Shown here: positions 25,961-35,818 of the stretch, one piece after another
Layout: the number at the start of each line of letters is the position of its first letter
How positions within the stretch are numbered: position 1 is the first letter of the stretch
Source of the DNA: Luidia sarsii
Lineage: Eukaryota > Echinodermata > Asteroidea > Paxillosida > Luidiidae
DNA length: 64,000 nt
Assembly (NCBI GenBank): GCA_949987565.1
Contig: OX465111.1
Location: 1,715,494-1,779,493 of the forward strand
Reading direction: 5' to 3'
The notes under the pieces: generated by a model
Databases searched by the model: none
What the model was told of the DNA's origin: nothing
The model's input: the letters and a program-made list of their open reading frames with translations, nothing else
Program-made: the position numbers and the translations under genes

Positions 25961-27966
25961 AAATCCCATGCATTCCCCCCCTGAGTCCCACGTAGTCCCA
26001 AATCCCATGCAATACCCCCCCCCCCGAGTCCCACACAGTCCTAAATCCCATGCAATACCCCCCCCCCCCCGAATCCCACACAGTCCCAAATCCCATGTAA
26101 TACCCCCCCGAGTCCCACGCAGTCCCAAATCCCATGCAATACCCCCCCCCCGAGTCCCACGCAGTCCCAAATCCCATGCAATACCCCCCCCCCCCCCGAG
26201 TCCCACACAGTCCCAAATCCCATGCAATACCCCCCCCCCCCGAGTCCCACACAGTCCCAAATCCCATGCAATACCCCCCCCCCCCGAGTCCCACGTAGTC
26301 CCAAATCCCATGCATTCCCCTCCCCCGAGTCCCACACAGTCCCAAATCCCATGCAATACCCCCTCCCCCCCCGAGTCCCACACAGTCCCAAATCCCATGC
26401 AATACCCCCCCCCCCCCCGAGTCCCACGTAGTCCCTAATCCCATGCATTCCCCTCCCCCCCGAGTCCCACACAGTCCCAAATCCCATGCAATACCCCCCC
26501 CCCCCGAGTCCCACGTAGTCCCAAATCCCATGCATTCCCCTCCCCCGAGTCCCACACAGTCCCAAATCCCATGCGATACCCCCCTCCCTGAGTCCCACGC
26601 AATCCCAAATCCTATCCAAACCCCCCCCCCTGAGTCCCACGCAGTCCCAAATCCCATGCATTCCCCTCCCCCGAGTCCCACACAGTCCCAAATCCCATGC
26701 AATACCCCCCCCCCCCGAGTCCCACACAGTCCCAAATCCCATGCAATACCCCCCCCCCCGAGTCCCACGTAGTCCCAAATCCCATGCATTCCCCTCCCCC
26801 GAGTCCCACACAGTCCCAAATCCCATGCGATACCCCCCCCCCCCCGAGTCCCACGTAGTCCCAAATCCCATGCATTCCCCCCCCCCCGAGTCCCACACAG
26901 TCCCAAATCCCATGCATTCCCCCCCCCCCCCCGAGTCCCACACAGTCCCAAATCCCATGCAATACCCCCCCTCCCTGAGTCCCACACAGTCCCAAATCCC
27001 ATGCAATACCCCCCCCCCCCCCGAGTCCCACGTAGTCCCAAATCCCATGCATTCCCCCCCCCCGAGTCCCACGCAGTCCCAAATCCCATGCAATACCCCC
27101 CCCCCGAGTCCCACACAGTCCCAAATCCCATGCAATACCCCCCCCCCGAGTCCCACGTAGTCCCAAATCCCATGCATTCCCCTCCCCCGAGTCCCACACA
27201 GTCCCAAATCCCATGCGATACCCCCCCCCCCGAGTCCCACGTAGTCCCAAATCCCATGCATTCCCCCCCCCCCGAGTCCCACGCAGTCCCAAATCCCATG
27301 CGATACCCCCCCCCCGAGTCCCACGTAGTCCCAAATCCCATGCATTCCCCCCCCCCCCCGAGTCCCACACAGTCCCAAATCCCATGCAATACCCCCCCCC
27401 CCGAGTCCCACGCAGTCCCAAATCCCATGCAATACCCCCCCCCCCGAGTCCCACGTAGTCCCAAATCCCATGCATTCCCCTCCCCCGAGTCCCACACAGT
27501 CCCAAATCCCATGCAATACCCCCCCCCCCCCCTGAGTCCCACACAGTCCCAAATCCCATGCAATACCCCCCCCCCCCCCGAGTCCCATTTGGTCCAGAAT
27601 CTCATGCAATACCCCCCCTCCCCAGGTTCACATTTGGTCAAAAATCCCACGCAATACCACCCCCCCCCCCCCCGAGTCCCATTTGGTCCAGAATCCCATG
27701 CAATGCCCCCCCCCCCAAGTCCCACGTTGTTCCGAATCCCATGCAATACCCCCTTCCCCCCCCCAGTCCCATTTGGTACAAAATCCCCCTCCAAGTCCCA
27801 CGTTGTCCCGAATCCCATCCAATATCCCCCTCCTTTCCCCCTCCCCCCCCCCAGAGTCCCATTTGGTCTAGAATCCGGTGCAATACCCTCCTCCCCCGAG
27901 TTCCTCAAGGTCCAGAATCCAATGCGATACCCCCCCTTTCAAGTCCCATTTCGTCCAAAATTCCGT

Positions 27967-28253
27967 GGATTTGGGACTGTGTGGGACTCGGGGGGGGTAT
28001 TGCATGGGATTTGGGACTGTGTGGGACTCGGGGGAGGGGAATGCATGGGATTTGGGACTACGTGGGACTTGGGGGGGGGGGGGTATTGCATGGGATTTGG
28101 GACTGTGTGGGACTCAGGGAGGGGGGTATTGCATGGGATTTGGGACTGTGTGGGACTCGGGGGAGGGGAATGCATGGGATTTGGGACTACGTGGGACTCG
28201 GGGGGGGGGGGGTATTGCATGGGATTTGGGACCGTGTAGGACTCAAGGGGGGT
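27967..28253 (-). repeat. inverted (G-rich) insert of the C-run minisatellite
   Basis: For about 287 bp the + strand carries 'gatttgggactgtgtggg', G-runs and 'tattgcatggg', the exact reverse complement of the surrounding repeat. It holds roughly six to seven units of recent subtype, unlike the old diverged units on both sides. It must therefore have come from elsewhere in the array by template switching or inverted insertion. Confidence 0.92.
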
Positions 28254-28275
28254 CCCTTGAGTCCTACACGGTCCC
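28228..28275. repeat. near-perfect palindrome at the inversion junction
   Basis: The 22-bp arm at 28228-28249 (beginning gggaccgtgtagg) is the exact reverse complement of 28254-28275 (ending cctacacggtccc). They are separated by only 4 bp (gggt). The arm sequence exists once in the left duplicate. The second, inverted copy is what a foldback template switch at this point would leave. Confidence 0.95.
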
Positions 28276-28663
28276 GAGTCCCATGCAATACCCCCCCGAG
28301 TCGTATTTGGTCCCGAATCCAATACAATATCCTCCCCCCCGAATCCCACGTGGTCCCGAATCCCATGAAATACCCCCCCCCCCCCCGAATCCCACGTGGT
28401 CCCGAATTCCATGAAATACCCCCCCCCCCGAATCCCACGTGGTCCCGAATCCAATACAATACCCCCCCCCGAATCCCACGTGGTCCCGAATCCCATGAAA
28501 TACCCCCCCCCCCGAATCCCACGTGGTCCCGAATCCCATGAAATACCCCCCCCCCCCCGAATCCCACGTGGTCCCGAATCCAATGCAATACCCCCCCCCC
28601 CCCCCGAGTCCCATTTGGCCCAAAATTCTGTGCAATGCCCCCCTTGAGTCCTACACGGTCCTA

Positions 28664-29320
28664 GCCTTGACCAAGGTGTGGTCGCCGATTCAGAAATCAA
28701 AATCTGGCCTAGTAGCCTAGTATGGTGCTTTGCGTAACATCGTTGCGCTGTGCACCATACCCCGCCCGTAACTTGCGTGGGTATTATGTCATGTGCACCT
28801 CTTGGTCCGTAAACCAAATCTGTAAAATCCCAGCAGAAATCATTACAGTAACAAAAGATGCAGCCACTCAGTAAATTGGCTACTATTGGTCCTTGCGGGC
28901 GTGATGTATACATGGTCATGTTTAATAAGTGTATACATGTATGCATTATGCATGATGTAACGGCTGGGCCAGGCTGGCACACAACACGTGGGGATGTGTG
29001 TGTGTATGGGGGGGGGGGTCTGTGTAATGTCTGTGTGTGTTCAATGCATACAGTAGGCCTGCACAGCGGCATTGCGTAACCGCATTTTCCAAGTCTTGTG
29101 ATTGGCTGCAAAAAATTCATTAATATTCATGCAAGCTGCATAACAGCATATTGCTGAACCCCTCCCCCCCCCCATTTTCGTCCTAAAGTGGACTCAAATT
29201 AAAGGAAACATTACAACTCTAAAATACAGACCCGACAAGGCGGTCTTGCTACTCAAGGGTGGCCAGGACAGCTGCATACAGGCTCGTACACATGTACGCA
29301 CACAGGCTATTGTGTGTGGT
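28664..29320. other. unique spacer, no gene seen
   Basis: Non-repetitive sequence with a short G-run (about 29008-29018) inside a GT-rich patch. I see no exon or RNA gene. Confidence 0.4.
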
Positions 29321-29638
29321 CCAAAATCCCATGCAATAACCCCTCCCTCCCCTAGTCCCATTTGGTTCCGAATCCCATGCAATACCCCCTCCCCCCCCCC
29401 CCCGAGTCCCACAAGGTCCAGAATCCCATGTAATACCCCCTCCCTACCCTAGTCCAATTTAGTCCAGAATCCCATGTAATACCCCCACCTCCCGAGTTTC
29501 ATTTGGTTCCGAATCACATGCAATACCCCCCTCTGAGTCCCACATGGTCCAAAATCCATGCAAGACGCCCCTTAGTACCAAGCTGTCCCATATCCCATGC
29601 AACCCCCCCCCCCCCGAGTCCCACGTGGTCCTGAATCA
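29321..29638. repeat. detached, diverged units of the C-run minisatellite
   Basis: Seven or so poorly matching units ('aaaatcccatgcaataac', 'ttccgaatcccatgc', 'gagtcccacaaggtcc') separated from the main array by about 650 bp. Their high divergence marks them as an older edge of the array. Confidence 0.85.
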
Positions 29639-29643
29639 TGCAT

Positions 29644-29681
29644 GCCTTTGAGAAAGGTCATTGTAGGGTCGAAAGTGAAGC
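29644..29681 (+). ncRNA. second PLE-type hairpin motif
   Basis: 'gcctttgagaaaggtc' followed by 'gggtcgaaagtg' matches the motif at 11534-11572 (16 identical leading bases). The stem is weaker (GGTC with GGTC through two wobble pairs) and GAAAC is GAAAG. It begins exactly where the minisatellite units end, so a Penelope-like insertion may have bounded the array. No protein remnant accompanies it. Confidence 0.35.
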
Positions 29682-29876
29682 TCCCTTTTTTTCTCATCCA
29701 TTCATGAATCAAAGCGCTTTGTATTTTGATTACGGGATACAGTTTATGTCAAAATTATTAAGTTCATTGGCTTTTGTGGCGCTGTCCATAATGTATTATG
29801 ACACCCATGCAACTTTTTTTTTTTTAAAGTGACGTATAATTCAATCCAACTTCATTTTGTGATGTTCCTAACACAG

Positions 29877-29926
29877 ATGGAGAGATGAGGATGCAGTGTC
29901 TGACTGAAGGCCGTGATGACTGGTGA
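29877..29926 (+). CDS. candidate terminal exon (weak)
   Basis: The acceptor 'gatgttcctaacacag' ends at 29876. In phase 1 the exon reads (D)GEMRMQCLTEGRDDW and stops with TGA at 29924-29926. It could terminate a transcript including the other phase-1 candidates, but nothing beyond phase agreement supports that. No polyadenylation signal is obvious nearby; a histone-type stem-loop lies about 220 bp downstream. Confidence 0.15.
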
Positions 29927-30099
29927 GCAGTGGACTGGACTCTAGACTGGACGCCATGGAGATGCCGTAGTTGGAGCATCTCTTCGGCAAAGTATCGGTT
30001 GTCACCTCCGAGTCACAAAATTTGAGGGATACCCTGATGTGATCAAGAGGTCCCTTTCATGAAGCCAAACCCTGTCAACCAATTGTACATTAACAGTCT

Positions 30100-30200
30100 C
30101 CTGATGATGGGTAGAGTACACACTGCCTGTAATGTTGAGTGACCGGCTCTTTTCAGAGCCACACTCCTTCTCAGAATAGATGAGTTACACGGTGTCAACT
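30100..30200 (+). repeat. dispersed repeat carrying a histone-type 3' stem-loop, copy 1
   Basis: GGCTCT (30145-30150), loop TTTC, AGAGCC (30155-30160) form a perfect 6-bp stem and 4-nt loop, preceded by ACC and followed by AC. This matches the metazoan replication-dependent histone mRNA 3' stem-loop. No histone coding sequence is present upstream. Flanking sequence on both sides also resembles 62.28-62.38 kb, so the stem-loop travels as part of a repeat of at least 100 bp. Confidence 0.65.
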
Positions 30201-30309
30201 ACAAACCTTCTGCTTAAAAAAAAAAACTTACGGTACACTGATCACTAAGTTGTGATAGATTTCTGATTAAGAGATCGATTTTGGTGTTTGCGATGATTGC
30301 AAAGCGTTA

Positions 30310-30640
30310 GTGAAATCGGGCCTTGGTCTTAAGATGTCTGCACTACAAAGCAGGAGTTGCGGGTTCGAATCCCGTCGAGCTGCCTGAAATTTTTTCATCG
30401 GACATCGGGCAAAGCACTGAGCACTCAGTGCTTATCACGTCGAGCAGGGCAAACCTTGATGAATTACATTCTCCTCCTCAAGTGGTTAAGACGTCAGGAG
30501 TTGCGGGTTCAAACCCCGCCCGAGCTGCTTGAAATGTTTTCATCAGGCATCGGGCAAAGCACTGAGCACTCTGTGTTTATCACTTCGAGCAGGGCAAACC
30601 CTCGATGAATTACATTCTCCTTGATGCAAGCATCATGTTA
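30310..30640 (+). repeat. tandem pair of tRNA-derived SINE-like units
   Basis: Two copies offset by 144 bp share 'ggagttgcgggttc', a T-arm with the internal promoter B box (ggttcgaatcc; ggttcaaaccc). A common tail follows, with 'catcgggcaaagcactgagc' and 'cgagcagggcaaacc'. The T-stem of the second copy (GCGGG/CCCGC) is perfect. An A-box-like 'agtggttaagacgtc' precedes the second copy, at a spacing too short for a full anticodon arm. The first copy also holds a 9-bp hairpin (30413-30432). These are SINE-type relics, not functional tRNA genes. Confidence 0.7.
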
Positions 30641-30829
30641 TATCTATTCTCCTTGATGATAAAAAAACACATTTATAACAGCATCAAATAACTTTGAACG
30701 CTGTCTTTAATCCGAGTAATCAACTGGCCATTGAAACCGCATGGTGTTCTCATCATGCTGTCAGAAAGTTGTCAGTACTTTGATGCACATAATAAGGAAA
30801 GAGCTGAGCTAGAATCCAGTGCCTTACAT

Positions 30830-31075
30830 AATGTAGCAGAGAGCTCGAAATATCTGCTGGACCATGGACCAAGTCTAGTGATTTCAGCGTCACTCTAGTG
30901 CCAAATGTGACCGCACTGGACCAGCTACTGTATCTAGTGGGTTTTTTCTTGCACCATGAACAAAATGACATTCAGTCATTCGGATATTGTAAAACAAAAA
31001 TTTGAGGTCCAGTAAGATTCTTCAGTTACTAGACCTGTTGTGTAGTGCATTTTTTCATGCAAATTGAGCCCTGTA
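30830..31075 (-). repeat. dispersed repeat, inverted partner of 32840-33068
   Basis: Reading the minus strand gives 'gggctcaattt', 'aggtctagtaactgaag', 'ccggt/ccagtgcgg', 'gacgctgaaatcactagac' and 'gatatttcgagctc', in the same order as the + strand at 32840-33068. No coding remnant is present. The pair forms a large imperfect inverted repeat with a 1.8-kb spacer. Confidence 0.85.
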
Positions 31076-31349
31076 AGTACATGTACAGTGTGAAATGGCC
31101 TTGTGGTATCAGTAAACCTTTATGACACTGCAAGCAGTCATACATGTACAGTACATGTAGTTGTGTGTCTTCTTGTACTTAAACTGCCTACTATTCTAGC
31201 ATACATGTACACTGTACAACATGTGGGAAAGTGAAACCTTAGCACATAGTACATGACATGTCTATAACAAGTTTATAGAATTGAAAAGTTTATGCAATCT
31301 GATGTTGTTCAAAAGTCCACAGTATCTTTTTCTTTATTCATAATTTGAC

Positions 31350-31470
31350 TTGATTTGAAAAAAAGCTGCATCCACTTTGTGTGATTCCTGAATGCTGTAG
31401 CCAGGTTTACAACAAGTTGTTTACGTGTACATCTGAATGAAAATGGGGCGTGATTCTTTGAGATATACAG
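31350..31470 (+). repeat. dispersed repeat, copy 1 (partner near 38047-38160)
   Basis: 'ttgaaaaaaagctgcatcca', 'ctttgtgtgattcctgaat' and 'ctgaatgaaaatggggcgtg' match in order 'ttgaaaaagctgcaacca', 'gtttgtgtgaaccctgaa' and 'ctgaatgaaaacgagggcgtg' at 38.05-38.16 kb. Same orientation, moderate divergence. Confidence 0.75.
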
Positions 31471-31542
31471 CATTTATGGCAAGTATAATTGTAAAATATT
31501 TTCTAGACTTATACATGTATTTGTTTTCTTTCTTGAATTCAG

Positions 31543-31614
31543 GGTGTGCCAAGATGTGCAAGACCATTTAAATGTTTAGATGTCGGGGGTACAAGACGTG
31601 GCATGTTCACCAAG
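31543..31614 (+). CDS. candidate 72-nt phase-0 exon (weak)
   Basis: The acceptor 'gttttctttcttgaattcag' is strong and the donor 'caag|gtagga' acceptable. In phase 0 the exon is open and reads GVPRCARPFKCLDVGGTRRG, then MFTK; the other two frames contain stops. It does not match the phase of the other candidates, and no family is recognised. Confidence 0.2.
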
Positions 31615-31954
31615 GTAGGACTAAACCACTAAACCCACTAACTCCTTTGGCGCTCAAATTGAGCCGTGAACATGCGCACAAACCCTTACCCCCAAGAAGG
31701 TCGACGGACAGAGTGAGTATTGCTTTTCTTTGCACTGGTCAGTGAGCCAGTCCTGTCTTTTAGCCTAGGTCAGATTAGGGTCAGCGCAACTCCCTGGGGG
31801 GTTTGTCCATGCCCATTCTAACCCTCCATATTTCTCTCTTATTCCTGAGACACCAACAGTGCCTGAGACGAGAGAAACCTGAAATCCTTAAAGAAAGCAT
31901 TTTAAAAATAAGTTAACTTTTTGGCCTTTTTAAATTTTCCCTAAAACCAAAATA

Positions 31955-32100
31955 TAAAAGAGGTGTAGATAAACATCAAATTCTTGAATATCTCAAATGA
32001 TTTTGGCACAACGAGGTGTAGATAAACCTCAAATTCTTGAATATTTAAACCAAATAAGGCACAATGAGGTGTAGATAAACCTCAACTTTTGGCTTTTTTT
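31955..32100. repeat. ~52-bp tandem repeat, about three copies
   Basis: 'aggtgtagataaac(a/c)tcaa' followed by 'attcttgaatat' occurs at about 31961 and 32012, with a truncated third copy near 32065. Short and partly diverged. Confidence 0.85.
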
Positions 32101-32214
32101 CCAAAAGAATTGTCATCAATAAGGTCAAACCTTACAAATTTCTGCCCCTTTTGCAAGTAAATACATGTAACTAGATTTTTTGATAGGCTAGACGAGGACT
32201 TTATTTAAAAAGTA

Positions 32215-32640
32215 GGCTAGTGGTGGTGCGGTGATTCAAAAAGGTTAAGGGGTTGGGCGCGTCGCGTGGGACGCGGACCCTACCGGCGGCTGGATAGTGC
32301 GTTCAGTACCTTGCATAAAAAGATGTGAGTAGTGCAACCCTGCGGTGGCTATAGGGGCGTAACCTCATTATCACTGTCGGGTAAACGCCGGTACGTCCTG
32401 TTATGCGGTGACAGGGCGCGGGTGAGTGCGGTAGGGTGCTCCTGTCGTGGGGGTGGACCGGACGGGTGAGGCCAAACCTCGCCTAGCAATGGACCCGACG
32501 ATCTCGTGAAGCCTGCGGGGCCGGTATCCTGGGACCTTCTCGTGGTAGCCCTGTTTCAACTAACCTTACCAGGATGTGTTGGCTGCTGGATCGCCTTCAT
32601 CCATGCTCCAACACCCGGGAATGGACTGCAAGAAATAAAG
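32215..32640 (+). other. GC-rich island, possible retroelement 5'/3' fragment
   Basis: About 420 bp of GC- and CpG-rich sequence ('gggcgcgtcgcgtgggacgc', 'gacagggcgcgggtgagtgc') is set sharply inside AT-rich DNA and ends with 'ctgcaagaaataaag|gttag'. The ending resembles a short A-rich retroelement tail. One frame is open across the last ~140 bp but shows no recognisable domain. It could be a non-LTR element UTR, a non-autonomous element or a CpG island. I cannot decide between these. Confidence 0.3.
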
Positions 32641-32839
32641 GTTAGTATTCATACACATGACAGCCCATTTACAGTCAGCTCTCATTAATACGAAAACAGG
32701 TAGAACAAAAATTCAAATAACCAACACATTGTTGGTCCTTGCAAAAAGTGCACATTTCTTTGGGGAGAAATTTGTTGAAGATAAAATCTGACAGTACATA
32801 ATGTCGGTTAGAATGAAAGGTTTCGATAACCATGTTGGA

Positions 32840-33068
32840 CAGGGCTCGAATTTCAGAAGAAAAAATGTACCAGACAACAGGTCTAGTAACTGAAGTCTCT
32901 TAATTGACCTGAACTAATTTTACAAGACCTGTGCCATAAATAAGAAAAAAACACCAAGAAGTAAACCACTAGACAGCCGGTCCAGTGCAAGTCACACTTG
33001 GCACTAGACCGACGCTGAAATCACTAGACTCAGTCCACGGACTAGCTAGTGGATATTTCGAGCTCCGT
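32840..33068 (+). repeat. dispersed repeat, partner of 30830-31075
   Basis: Begins 'gggctcgaatttcagaag' and ends 'ggatatttcgagctcc'. It carries 'caggtctagtaactgaag' and 'cgacgctgaaatcactagac', all found in reverse complement at 30.83-31.08 kb. Confidence 0.85.
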
Positions 33069-33890
33069 TGGATCGTAATGCATTGTTAGCAACCTCTTTA
33101 TAGTGAGCGCTTACCCTTGTTACAGCTTTTGTTTAGTCCTAATAAAGCGGCAGGAATTGATAGCTCATGAAATTATCTTAATGTTGCAAGACCAGCGCAG
33201 CGCTTCCCACCTTTTCCAAAAACTCTTAGCACAATCAAAAATATAAAATGGTTCCTGTGTACATTTATGAAAAAGAAAAGATAACAACTTTGGGTAATCA
33301 CTTGAAGCTACTTTTCACGACGCCCTCCGTGCAATGAAAATGGTAGGGGTTGGAAGCAGAAATCCTACTGCTTCTAAATATTGCAGAATCAAGAAAGCAA
33401 ACTATGGCATAATGGTGCGCAGGAATGAGTTGAAAAGATCATTGTCCATGTCAGGTTTACACCTGACCAAGAAAAACACTTTTGCTTCATGTGTGGAGTG
33501 CGACTTGCACATGTACTTTGTACATAACTACGGTATGTCTCCGCCGACATGTAAAACTTTTTGTTGATATACGTTCGCTGCATTCACACCCGGCAGATTG
33601 CCAGGTACCAGCAAAATGCAATTAGGAAGGATCAAGAAGGCAAGCTGCTTTCCAGACGTTCACGTCTTTTCACCGTTTTGGCAATTTGATCACTTTTTTT
33701 GTATTTGAACAATTACGAAAATAATTTGGAAGTAAAATGGGTGCTTTACTAGGCTGAATGAGAAAACTTTGGAATGAAATTTAAACTGTATTTTTCCCAT
33801 GGCCAGGGAAATATAATGAACAATTGGATAAGGTAGGGTACATGTCCATTGTCATTGGGGGAATGTCCTAGCACGTATGGTGGGCCAGAC
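33069..33890. other. no gene seen
   Basis: AT-rich sequence. The two short opposing open frames around 33334-33583 have no recognisable content. Confidence 0.4.
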
Positions 33891-33895
33891 AAGTG

Positions 33896-34620
33896 TTGCC
33901 TGAATGTCTTTCATCCGAGCACAAACGCTTGGTATAACGGGAAATATACTGTGAGAGGCCTACATGAAATGAATGTCTGTATTTGCAGACATCTTCATGG
34001 GCATGGTCATTTATTCACCATAAACATGTCTTGGATTATATTATATGATTTCCAAGCTCACACGTTCTTCTTGCATACATCAGTAACTTGTTTGTGATTT
34101 TTAAAAAAGCCAGAAATTGATGCTATGTTCATTGACATTTCATTGGCTTTTTGGACAACAGCACTTCACTGAACATTGCTAAATATGACACACTTAATTT
34201 CCAGTGATTTAATTTTTGTAAATGTGTAGCAAAAAATGCAACGCCAAAACAATGCCAGTTTATAGTTGTGCTGAAAAATGAGCACTTCAATTCCTTCAAA
34301 GTTGTCACAGTTGCCTGAGTGTCTTTCATCCAAGCACAAACGCTTGGTATAATGGGAAATACCAATGAGAGACCTACATGAAATGAATGTCTGTATTTGC
34401 AGACATCTTCATGGGCATTGCTAACTGGTCGCCATAAACATGTTGTGGATTTTCTTATTTGGACAGCATGATTTCCAAGCAGATACTTGTTGCTCTTGTG
34501 TACATCAGTAACTTTTCTGTTTGGGATTTAAAAAACAATCAAGTCAAAAATTAATGCTATGTTGAGTGACATACAACTACACTGAACAATGGTGAAATCA
34601 TCTCACATTAGTGAATGGAA
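33896..34620. repeat. ~415-bp tandem duplication
   Basis: 'ttgcctga(a/g)tgtctttcatcc' starts at 33896 and 34311. Downstream words recur in order: 'acaaacgcttggtataa', 'ctacatgaaatgaatgtctg', 'tatttgcagacatcttcatg' and 'tacatcagtaactt'. The second copy is shortened and diverged by roughly 10-15%. Each copy has a small palindrome, TGTCTG-tatttg-CAGACA. Confidence 0.85.
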
Positions 34621-35818
34621 TGACTCATGGGGGCGCTGTTCCGTCTAGACTCTTAAATTAACGTCGACTGGCCGGCGGAACTATAGTGCATGAAAATGTG
34701 CGCGTTGAAACTGACCATACTGAGCAGTAGAATAGACTGTAAGTTGACCTCGAGAATGTACTAACTTCAGGCACCCTGCATTGTAGCTACAGCACAGACT
34801 GCAAACTTGTTTGTTCCGATATTTTGCATCCCTTAGATTTTAGCGTACATACAGTACAAGGCGCTTTTCTGACCCGCATGTAAACCACAGAAAACTTTGG
34901 CACGGTATATGCATATGCAATAATGGCCGAGTCGCATACCACAATTGGGCTACATTCGCAATAATCAGGTTATATTTACTTGTTTTCTCTGCTGTATTCT
35001 CATTAACAAAAAAGAATTGGGGGGCCATTTGAATTTCTATTGTAGTTTTACTGATTCTACAAATCTTGGTTTTTTGTGGGACATGGTCTTCCCACCTTAT
35101 CTAAAAATGTAGGCCTATTCAAAATTGGACACGCGTTAATTTCCCATACCAGTTGGTGTAGAGGTGCCTGGAAGTTATACGGTGACCTTTTCACCACAAG
35201 ACTTGCACAGTCTATGTGCCGGAGGGATTACCTACTTTGCACATAGAAGGAATTGAGACCGTACATTGTCTGCTGAATGCTGCGTCATGTACATGTACAT
35301 GTATACACTATTTTAAACGCTTCCTTAATTTCCATACATTTGGGATATATTTTTTAGAAAAATATACAACATTATTTCTTTGAAGGCTTTATCTTAAAAA
35401 AGTAAATAATTTACATCATGCATGATTACAAACATACATGTACATGTACAGTATGGGTACATGAACATGCATGGCACAGGGCCATACCGGAAAATGGGCT
35501 TCAACCTCTGCATTGGATAATACAAATTTGGCATATAACAAATATTGACCGGGTCCTACCGATTTCTTTTTAATGAGAGCTGACTGTACATTAATTAAAT
35601 AGTCTTACTTTTTATGTATATTGAAATGAGCAGCACAAAGTCTGTATTGAATTTGGAGAAAAAGTAAAATGATTCTTTGAAACTGAACCAAACATCCTAA
35701 CTTCTTAAGATGCACATTTCAAATTGATCAACTTGAAATTTACTGCAATGTCAAAGCTTATATAACTACTTAGTTTTTGGCTCGATTCTTAATATTCCTT
35801 TTCTTTTTATCTCCACAG
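34621..35818. other. no gene seen; short CATGTA microsatellites
   Basis: Unique AT-rich sequence with small 'catgtacatgtacatgta' stretches near 35287 and 35437. A good polypyrimidine tract and AG close the region at 35818, immediately before the exon-like array. Confidence 0.4.

Larger units (their letters stand above)
27590..28340. repeat. right copy of the block, interrupted by an inverted segment
   Basis: Matches 25388 onward until 'tttcgtccaaaattccgtg' at about 27966. There the sequence abruptly switches to the opposite strand of the minisatellite until about 28253, then resumes at 'cccttgagtcctacacgg' as in the left copy. About 10 bp ('caatacccccc') of the left copy are missing at the junction. 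Confidence 0.9.
17106..28663. repeat. C-run minisatellite array (11.5 kb, about 40-45-bp unit)
   Basis: An estimated 250 or more units share the frame 'cccaaatcccatgcaatac', then a run of about 6-17 C, then 'gagtcccacgtagt' or a variant (cacgcagt, cacacagt, catagt, cacgtggt). Unit length varies mainly through the C-run. A second subtype replaces 'gcaatac' with 'gcattc'. Diverged subtypes at the right ('catttggtccagaatc', 'cacgtggtcccgaatcc') look older. Open frames up to 931 codons occur on both strands (for example minus 17104-19899) because neither strand of the unit contains frequent stops. They change register with every C-run and are not considered genes. Confidence 0.97.
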
